From Nocardia sp. (GTDB lineage: Bacteria; Actinomycetota; Actinomycetes; Mycobacteriales; Mycobacteriaceae): a DNA stretch of 12,925 nucleotides. Below, in pieces: positions 10,101 through 12,925 of this stretch; the stretch's first letter is position 1; each line of letters starts with the position of its first letter. The position numbers and the translations under genes were made by a program. Under the pieces are notes generated by a model that saw only the letters and a program-made list of their open reading frames with translations, was not told where the DNA came from and searched no databases. Location: contig JABFXT010000328.1 in the NCBI GenBank assembly GCA_013361595.1, positions 1 through 12,925 of the forward strand, written 5' to 3'.

Positions 10101-12925
10101 TATGTGGGTCGTGCCGACACCCAGGTGAAACTGCGCGGTCTGCGGATCGAACTCGGCGATGTCGAGGCGGCGCTGGTGGCGCACGACACGGTGGCGGCCG
10201 CGGTGGCGCAGGTGCGGACCGATCACGGGGAACAGCGGCTGGTGGCCCATGTGGTCGCGGCGCCGACCTGGGACAGCCGGGAGATCCGGGCCGCGCTGCT
10301 GGAGCGGCTGCCCGCGTATATGGTTCCCTCCGCGGTACTGCGGATCGATTCGATTCCGCTCACCGCCAACGGCAAGGTCGACTATCGAGCGTTGCCGGCC
10401 CCGGATCCGGGGATGCGCCCGGCCGAGTACCGGGAACCGCGCGGCCTGGTCGAGCAGACGGTGGCCGGTGTCTTCGGCGAACTGCTCGAACTGCCCGAGA
10501 TCGGCGCCCAGGACGATTTCTTCGAACTGGGCGGCAATTCGCTGCTCGCGACGCGCGCACTGAGCCGGATCGGTGACATCCTCGAGGTCACCGTCGCGGT
10601 ACGGGTGATCTTCGAGGCGCCCACGGTGGCCGACCTCGCCGAACGCATCACCCGGTTGCGCGCGGTACCGAGCCTCCCGGCGCCCGCGCCCCGGCCCCGC
10701 CCGGATCGGGTCCCGCTGTCCCTGGCGCAGTCCCGGATGTGGTTCCTCAACCAACTCGATCCCGACGCGGCCGGATACATCGTCCCGCTGGCGATCCGGC
10801 TCGACGGTGTCCTCGACCTCGCGGCGCTCACCGCGGCCGTCGCCGATGTGATCGAGCGCCACGAGAGCCTGCGCACCGTGTATCCGGCCGTGGACGGGGT
10901 CCCGGCTCAGGTCGTCCGGCCGGCGGCCGAGGTGATCGCGCGCGGCGATCTGGTACCCGAACCGATCGCCGAGGGCGAACTGCCGCGTCGGTTGCCCGAA
11001 TTCTTCGGCCGCGGCTTCGATGTGGCGAAGGAGGTACCCCTGCGGGCCGGTCTCTTCCAGCTCGCGGAGGAGTCCTGGGTACTCGCGCTGGCCGCACATC
11101 ACATCAGCTGCGACGGTTTCTCGGTGGCCCCGCTGGCCGCCGACCTGGTGACCGCCTACCGGGCCCGCTCCCTGGGCAGCGGACCGGAGTGGGAGCCGCT
11201 GCCGGTCCAGTTCGCCGATTTCGCGCTCTGGCAGCGCGAACTGCTCGGTTCACCGGACGACCCGGACTCCCGCGCCGCCCGCGATATCGACTATTGGCGT
11301 ACCCGGCTCGCGGGTATCCCGGACCTGCTGGAACTGCCGACCGACCGGCCGCGGCCGGTCCAGCGATCCGAGCGCGGCGCGTCTGTGCAGATCACCGTGC
11401 CGGCCGACGTGCACCAGCGGGTGCGGGCCCTGGCCCGCCGCAGCGGCGCGACCGGTTTCATGGTGGTGCACGCGGCGCTGGCCGTCCTGCTGTCCCGGCT
11501 GTCGGGGAGCGACGACATCACCATCGGTGTACCGCATGCGGGACGCGGGCACAGATCGCTCGACGATCTGGTCGGCATGTTCGTCAACACTCTGGTGATG
11601 CGGACCCGGATCACCGGGGACCAGACCTTCCGGCAGCTGCTGGACCAGGTCCGGCGTGCTGATATCGAGGCATTCGACCATGCCGGTGTTCCGTTCGAAC
11701 AGTTGGTGGAAGCGCTGAACCCGGTGCGCTCGACCGCCCATACGCCCCTGTTCCAGGTGATGCTGGCCTACCAGAACATGGACCGGGCCCGGGTCGAACT
11801 GCCGGAACTCACCGTGCAGAACATCGATCCCGGTGCCGACCCCGCCATCTACGACCTGCTGTTGATGATGTCGGAGAGCTACGGCGACCACAACGAGCCG
11901 GCCGGGATGGCGCTGCGGCTCACCTATGCGACCGACCTGTTCGACGAGGACACCGTACGGCGGTTCGCCGCTCAGTTCGTGCGGGTACTCGACGCGGCCG
12001 CCGCCGATATCGATTCGGCTGTCGCGGGCCTCGAAATCCTCGACAGCGCGGACCGCTCGGTACTGCTCGACCGCTGGAATGCCACCGGCACTCCGGTGGT
12101 CACCGGCCGCACCCTGGTGGATCTCTTCGGTGACCAGGTCGCGCGGACCCCGGCCGCACCCGCGCTGCGCGGACCGGACGGTGCACTGCTCACCTACCGG
12201 GATCTCGACAGCCGGGTCAACCGGCTCGCCCGATGGCTGGCCGCGCGCGGTGCCGGCCCGGAAACCGTGGTGGCCGTAGCCGTCCGGCGTTCCACCGACC
12301 TGGTCGTCGCGCTGTACGCGGTGGTCACGGCCGGTGCGGCATTCCTGCCGATCGATCCGGACCATCCGCGTGCCCGGATCTCCCGCGTCCTGGACGCGGG
12401 AGATCCGGTGCTGGTGCTCACCACGACCGCCGACGCCGGGCAGTTGCCGGCCGAATACGAGGCCGAGCGGATCGACCGGATCGATACCGGCGGTTTCGGC
12501 GACGCGCCGGTCACCGATGCCGACCGGAATGCCCCCCTGCGCCCGGACAACGCGGCCTACATCCTGTTCACCTCCGGTTCCACGGGCGTGCCGAAGGGTG
12601 TCACGCTCACCCATACCGCGACGGTCGCTCAGCTGGCCTGGGCGCAGCGGCAGTGGCCGCACGACGGGTCCGATGTGGTGCTGCACAAAACACCCGTCAC
12701 CTTCGATATCGCGGTGTGGGAACTGTTCTGGCCGCTGCAGGCCGGAGCCCGGATCGTGATCGCCGAACCGGACGGTCACCGGGATCCGGCATATCTGGCG
12801 GACGTCGTCGCCGAACACCGGATCACGACAGTACATTTCGTACCGTCGATGCTCGAGGTCCTGCTCGACACCGCCGGGAACACGCTGCCGTCCGTCCGGC
12901 GGGTGTTCGCCGCGGGTGAGGCGCT
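1143..12925 (+). CDS. Modular non-ribosomal peptide synthetase, 3' end outside window
   Basis: A single frame of 3,927 complete codons reaches the right edge without a stop. It encodes a cytoplasmic multimodular assembly-line enzyme ordered C1-A1-T1-C2-A2-T2-C3-A3-T3-C4-A4(partial). Condensation active-site motifs are HHLIIDG (146-152), HHICCDG (1207-1213), HHISFDG (2255-2261) and HHISCDG (3319-3325). Adenylation P-loop motifs TSGSTGxPKG start at residues 619, 1692, 2746 and 3810. Phosphopantetheine serines in LGGNS are S1020, S2072 and S3133; they need a phosphopantetheinyl transferase not encoded here. All motifs stay in one frame, so no frameshift is visible. The first 16 residues hold no obvious docking domain, and C1 is EntF-like, which suggests this protein may start the chain. 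No epimerisation, methyltransferase, thioesterase or reductase domain is present so far. Product unknown: at least four residues, possibly acyl- or aryl-capped. NRPS identity is essentially certain. Confidence 0.97.
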   Translation, partial: MNSRSATAVDHDLDLIPLSRAQYSMWLADTQPGRPNVNIAHYVEIEGEIDVDLLTEAINIAGRETESLVVRVIEFDGRPYQFVDRAITYADDVLDLSDAADPYEAGLEWMRRDSRTRVVDLARDRLAVGKLIRIGVNRYLWYARAHHLIIDGYGAFNVMGRVIEHYNAILEGRQPPPLVAADLRDIAEADRAYHQSPRFESDRAYWRAKVADLPSPVSLSGRAARWSDNDHVAGRRLPDRLAEMLDHFSADLHASPAQVIVAAFSAFLARMTGADDVVLSMPVSGRVTRRLRHAAAMLANMVPIRFALTPETTVEQLVGASVTELVAAIRHQLYRFEDLRRDSNTAESASNSFGPVVNILFFDTEIRLGSAFGRYRALTSGALDDMQLNLYRPGAGGPLLLELHGNPNLYSVEELELHTTRFVEFLHRLLESPRNTPVIDIPLVDTGEGRRIAGELAGRDGVVADTTLVELLTRRASVNPDAVAVGCGATVLTYRELDERSDRLARALIARGAGPETLVAVAMPRDAELIVVTVAVLKSGAGYLPLDIAHPADRLEYVLTDADPVLVVTSGALRAGLPGDPGRIVTAEELLTDTGSGPVTDAERSRPLRPDNTAYVIYTSGSTGRPKGVPITHRAVASYLTNACAEIGIRPGDVWTLFHSFAFDYSVWEIFGPLVSGGRVVIVDIATTRSPDEVVRLVAREKVTVFNQTPSAFQQFAAARERYAAGGEPEGALALRTVILSGERLDPAGLASWYESNPRVPVLANSYGITETTVFVTYLPLSPRIAVPGAASAIGTALPGLRTHVLDRRLRPTPLGAWGELYVSGAQLSRGYLGRPVLSAARFVADPFGAPGTRLYRSGDIARWNHRGELEYRGRADQQVQLRGFRIELDEIRNALLSDETVSAAVVVVHRPDTEGARLIAYVVPAGDAVCTGESLRARAATQLPEYMVPAGIVVLAELPLTVNGKVDHRALPEPVFDSAAAYVAPTTVVEEMIAEVFAEVLGVERVGVFDHFFDLGGNSLTATSAAVRIGELTRRDVSVRDLFGRPTVAELAAQLAAERRPGRPILRARPRVAEPVPLAPAQNRMWLINQVDPDSAAYNIPLVVQLSGRLDVPALRSALMDVLDRHEALRTVFPAVEGAGVQVVLPAEEVVAGLDLVPETADVDDIEYRIRALAAQGFDVSVRPPLRSALLAAPDRRRHVLAVVLHHICCDGASLRPLAADLATAYEARVQGKTPDWQPLRVQYADYSVWHHELLGAETDPESVAARQLSYWTGRLSGKPPVSELPADRARPAQRSLRGDRAISAVPAAVFRGIEGLARSQNATTFMVVHAALALLLARLSGSDDITVGTAVAGRGEHALEPVVGMFVNTVPLRTEVRPGESFTEFLARVRDIDVDGFANSDVPYERVVDEVEPHRSGAHPPLCQVYLAFENMDRPSLELPELTVEILDPGAQPAKVDLIVTVAENTAGSGDIALRVDYATDLFDRGTVEELAARLNRVLETIVADPYVRVGSVDILSPAERAGLVPASGAPAEPPRTLAEVLSVVDPAATAVISGDRTLTYGELDAWATRIARELIARGAGPGDHIALVLGRSIEFVASIWAVTRTGAAFVPVDPRNPAERVALMIGDAAPRVAVTVGASRALVPDSLPLLVLDDPDTVTALGARSAEPVTDDDRIRPARTPDTAYLLYTSGSTGTPKGVAVTHAGLANFAAEQRDRYRVDPSSRVLQLAAPGFDAVVLELLMAHANGAALVVSPPDVFAGAELAQLIRTQRVSHAFVTPTVLSTMSPADLPALRVLVAGGEAVPAETVALWAPGRELFNGYGPTETTIMVAISDPLVVGDRVTIGGPIRGIEAVVLDAELRPVPAGVTGQLFISGVQLARGYLDRPAATATAFVAAPYGRPGTRMYRTGDLARWTSDRTLEYVGRTDFQVKIRGQRIELGEIEAVLGAHPRVAVAHVAGVAGADGTRLAAYVVPADGGVDTAELLAHTARRLPAHMVPETVVILDRLPLSPVGKIDRAALPEPVFGSAATEFVAPRDSVEQTVADICAAVLDIERVGAFDSFFDLGGNSLSATRVAGRLSAAFGIDIALRTIFDAPTVAALADRLRASRPGRRQPLVPQHRPERIPLSPAQARMWFLNQFDTTSPLYNIPLVMHLSGTLDVAAMRATVTDVLARHESLRTRYPDSDSGPHQVIVPVTGIGEPLEPVAVAAAEIEARIAAETATGFDVTREIPFRITLLRTAPDEHTLVLVVHHISFDGSSLAPLAADLMTAYRARSRNEEPQWTPLPVQYADYTLWHREILGTEDDPHSPTVAQTEYWRAALADLPEVLDLPTDRARPAQQSFRGATVSALLPADLHREVVALARRHDTTVFMVMHAGYAALLARLSGTGDIAVGTPVAGRGEPGLDGLVGMFVNTLVLRTRVAPGSSFADILDQVRDTDLGAFENADIPFERLVEVLNPPRSTAHAPLTQVGFSFQNIEIPAVRFDGLTVTTRMIDPSVAKYDLHLNLVDTLSADGGSGGIAVEFGYATDLFDESSIRAIVDRYQLLLRAIVTDPTGPIGDIDLLTRSEHRALAERSRGVSAPAPAATLADLFAAQTLATPRHTAVIDAETGARLDYREFGARVNRLARVLIGRGAGPGTVVGVAMHRGVDLLTTLYAVHAAGAAYLPLDPEHPVDRLRSVLSTARPLAVLTRPGDEVNLPADVPVWPVAELFAEPADSAPITDDERLRPLDSRDLAYVIYTSGSTGVPKGVAVAHHAVVNQLHWMREHYGLDGSDVMIWRTPVTFDLSVWELFAAAVCGAALVVAEADAHRDTRALAATMAAYRVTTVDFVPSLLAAFLTTADGYEFPNLRRVLCIGEALPADTVRRFTEFSAARIDNLYGPTEAAVSVTAHRIENVAGTAVPIGVPEANVVVRVLDARLRPVPDGVTGELYLGGVQLARGYHRRPGQTAAAFVADPLGTGGARLYRTGDLVRWDTAGALQYVGRADTQVKLRGLRIELGDVEAALVAHDTVAAAVAQVRTDHGEQRLVAHVVAAPTWDSREIRAALLERLPAYMVPSAVLRIDSIPLTANGKVDYRALPAPDPGMRPAEYREPRGLVEQTVAGVFGELLELPEIGAQDDFFELGGNSLLATRALSRIGDILEVTVAVRVIFEAPTVADLAERITRLRAVPSLPAPAPRPRPDRVPLSLAQSRMWFLNQLDPDAAGYIVPLAIRLDGVLDLAALTAAVADVIERHESLRTVYPAVDGVPAQVVRPAAEVIARGDLVPEPIAEGELPRRLPEFFGRGFDVAKEVPLRAGLFQLAEESWVLALAAHHISCDGFSVAPLAADLVTAYRARSLGSGPEWEPLPVQFADFALWQRELLGSPDDPDSRAARDIDYWRTRLAGIPDLLELPTDRPRPVQRSERGASVQITVPADVHQRVRALARRSGATGFMVVHAALAVLLSRLSGSDDITIGVPHAGRGHRSLDDLVGMFVNTLVMRTRITGDQTFRQLLDQVRRADIEAFDHAGVPFEQLVEALNPVRSTAHTPLFQVMLAYQNMDRARVELPELTVQNIDPGADPAIYDLLLMMSESYGDHNEPAGMALRLTYATDLFDEDTVRRFAAQFVRVLDAAAADIDSAVAGLEILDSADRSVLLDRWNATGTPVVTGRTLVDLFGDQVARTPAAPALRGPDGALLTYRDLDSRVNRLARWLAARGAGPETVVAVAVRRSTDLVVALYAVVTAGAAFLPIDPDHPRARISRVLDAGDPVLVLTTTADAGQLPAEYEAERIDRIDTGGFGDAPVTDADRNAPLRPDNAAYILFTSGSTGVPKGVTLTHTATVAQLAWAQRQWPHDGSDVVLHKTPVTFDIAVWELFWPLQAGARIVIAEPDGHRDPAYLADVVAEHRITTVHFVPSMLEVLLDTAGNTLPSVRRVFAAGEA
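1191..4319 (+). other. NRPS module 1: EntF-like C, A (pocket DYWNISSVFK), T
   Basis: C1 spans about residues 17-440, A1 about 467-970 and T1 983-1059 (S1020). C1 has an intact HHLIIDG. Its NIAHYVEI region, FGPVVNI (353-358) and GALDDMQL (about residues 382-389) match the EntF condensation domain, which accepts 2,3-dihydroxybenzoate from a separate carrier. A1 belongs to the subgroup with FNQTPSAF and YGITETTV seen in threonine-type domains. Pocket residues read by alignment to the GrsA positions are D664, Y665, W668, N707, I739, S741, S766, V774, F775 and K966. The usual threonine code is DFWNIGMVHK, so five of ten positions differ and the substrate is unassigned. Motif A8 reads RIELDEI instead of the usual RIELGEI. 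Domain calls are firm; starter and substrate are inference. Confidence 0.88.
4374..7475 (+). other. NRPS module 2: C, A (pocket DALFVGGIMK), T
   Basis: C2 runs from about residue 1078 to 1520, A2 from 1540 to 2021 and T2 from 2035 to 2111 (S2072). C2 joins the residue on T1 to the one on T2; its HHICCDG is intact and followed by [11 protein letters not shown]2 has FDAVVLELL where most domains have FDxSVWELF, with GYGPTETTI, features of an actinobacterial subgroup. Pocket residues are D1737, A1738, L1741, F1779, V1800, G1802, G1823, I1831, M1832 and K2017. A small residue at the second position and a hydrophobic lining fit a non-polar amino acid; I cannot name it. Motif A10 reads SPVGKIDR instead of the common NGKIDR, with the lysine kept. 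No epimerisation domain follows. Confidence 0.88.
7527..10661 (+). other. NRPS module 3: C, A (pocket DLWDLILVSK), T
   Basis: C3 runs from about residue 2129 to 2571, A3 from 2592 to 3082 and T3 from 3096 to 3173 (S3133). C3 carries HHISFDG and the conserved GMFVNT motif. A3 resembles the EntF serine-domain scaffold ([25 protein letters not shown]). The pocket is D2791, L2792, W2795, D2834, L2859, I2861, L2884, V2892, S2893 and K3078. Serine domains normally read DVW-H-x-S-L-x-D-K, so the histidine, serine and final aspartate that shape that pocket are D, I and S here. This argues against plain serine despite the scaffold. Substrate not assigned. Core motifs A3, A5, A7 and A10 look intact, so the domain should be active. 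Confidence 0.88.
10713..12925 (+). other. NRPS module 4 (partial): C and truncated A, serine-like pocket DIWHFA
   Basis: C4 runs from about residue 3191 to 3640 with HHISCDG (3319-3325). A4 begins near 3657 and is cut by the window edge at AAGEA, before motif A5, so its carrier domain and any following domains are unseen. Readable pocket residues are D3855, I3856, W3859, H3898, F3922 and A3924. Serine domains such as EntF read DVWHFS over the same six positions, so four match, including the key histidine. Serine is the best guess but the last four pocket positions lie outside. [15 protein letters not shown] and TVHFVPSML closely match EntF. A3 and A4 share this subtype. Confidence 0.85.

Noticed and set aside
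9705..11102. 465-codon antisense open frame opposite module 3/4
   Set aside because: No membrane, catalytic or binding motif is visible, and the coding strand is clearly NRPS.
8340..11620. Near-identical stretches in C3 and C4 as a possible mobile or tandem repeat
   Set aside because: The similarity follows conserved condensation-domain motifs and modular homology; there are no repeat boundaries or mobile-element ends.
11250..12836. 528-codon antisense open frame opposite module 4
   Set aside because: Same reasoning as the other antisense frames; the frame follows from high G/C third positions and there is no family resemblance.

Overview
The window is GC-rich DNA with strong G/C bias at third codon positions. 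It looks like part of a secondary-metabolite cluster of a high-GC actinobacterium. The style of the NRPS domains (LGGNS carrier motifs, NIPLVV- and MFVNT-type condensation domains, the GYGPTETTI adenylation subtype) suggests a Nocardia- or Rhodococcus-like member of the Mycobacteriales. That placement is inference from family resemblance, not a search result.

Layout: (1) 24-731, minus strand: a six-helix membrane protein of the YczE/YitT-like family, visibly built from two halves offset by exactly 96 residues. (2) 732-1142: a 411-base divergent intergenic region. It holds a candidate promoter (TTGCGG-N17-CATAAA), two abutting inverted repeats, a short direct repeat and a Shine-Dalgarno-like GAGAGG before the NRPS start. 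(3) 1143-12925, plus strand: one uninterrupted reading frame of at least 3,927 codons, open at the right edge. It is a modular non-ribosomal peptide synthetase (NRPS) with the order C-A-T / C-A-T / C-A-T / C-A(partial). No epimerisation, methylation, reductase or thioesterase domain is present in the window, so termination must lie further right or on another protein.

How the genes may work together: the first condensation domain resembles that of EntF and not the three internal ones. The line may therefore start by taking an aryl or acyl group from a separate carrier protein. Modules 1-3, plus module 4 as far as it is seen, would add at least four residues. The adenylation pockets read DYWNISSVFK, DALFVGGIMK, DLWDLILVSK and DIWHFA(partial). 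None is a textbook code I can assign with certainty; module 4 is nearest to serine. A YczE-type membrane protein beside an NRPS recalls Bacillus, where yczE lies near the surfactin/sfp region and is reported to affect bacillomycin D production.

No tRNA, rRNA, CRISPR array, insertion sequence or attachment site was seen. The main novelty lies in the unassigned pockets, the EntF-like starter domain and the two-dyad regulatory region.
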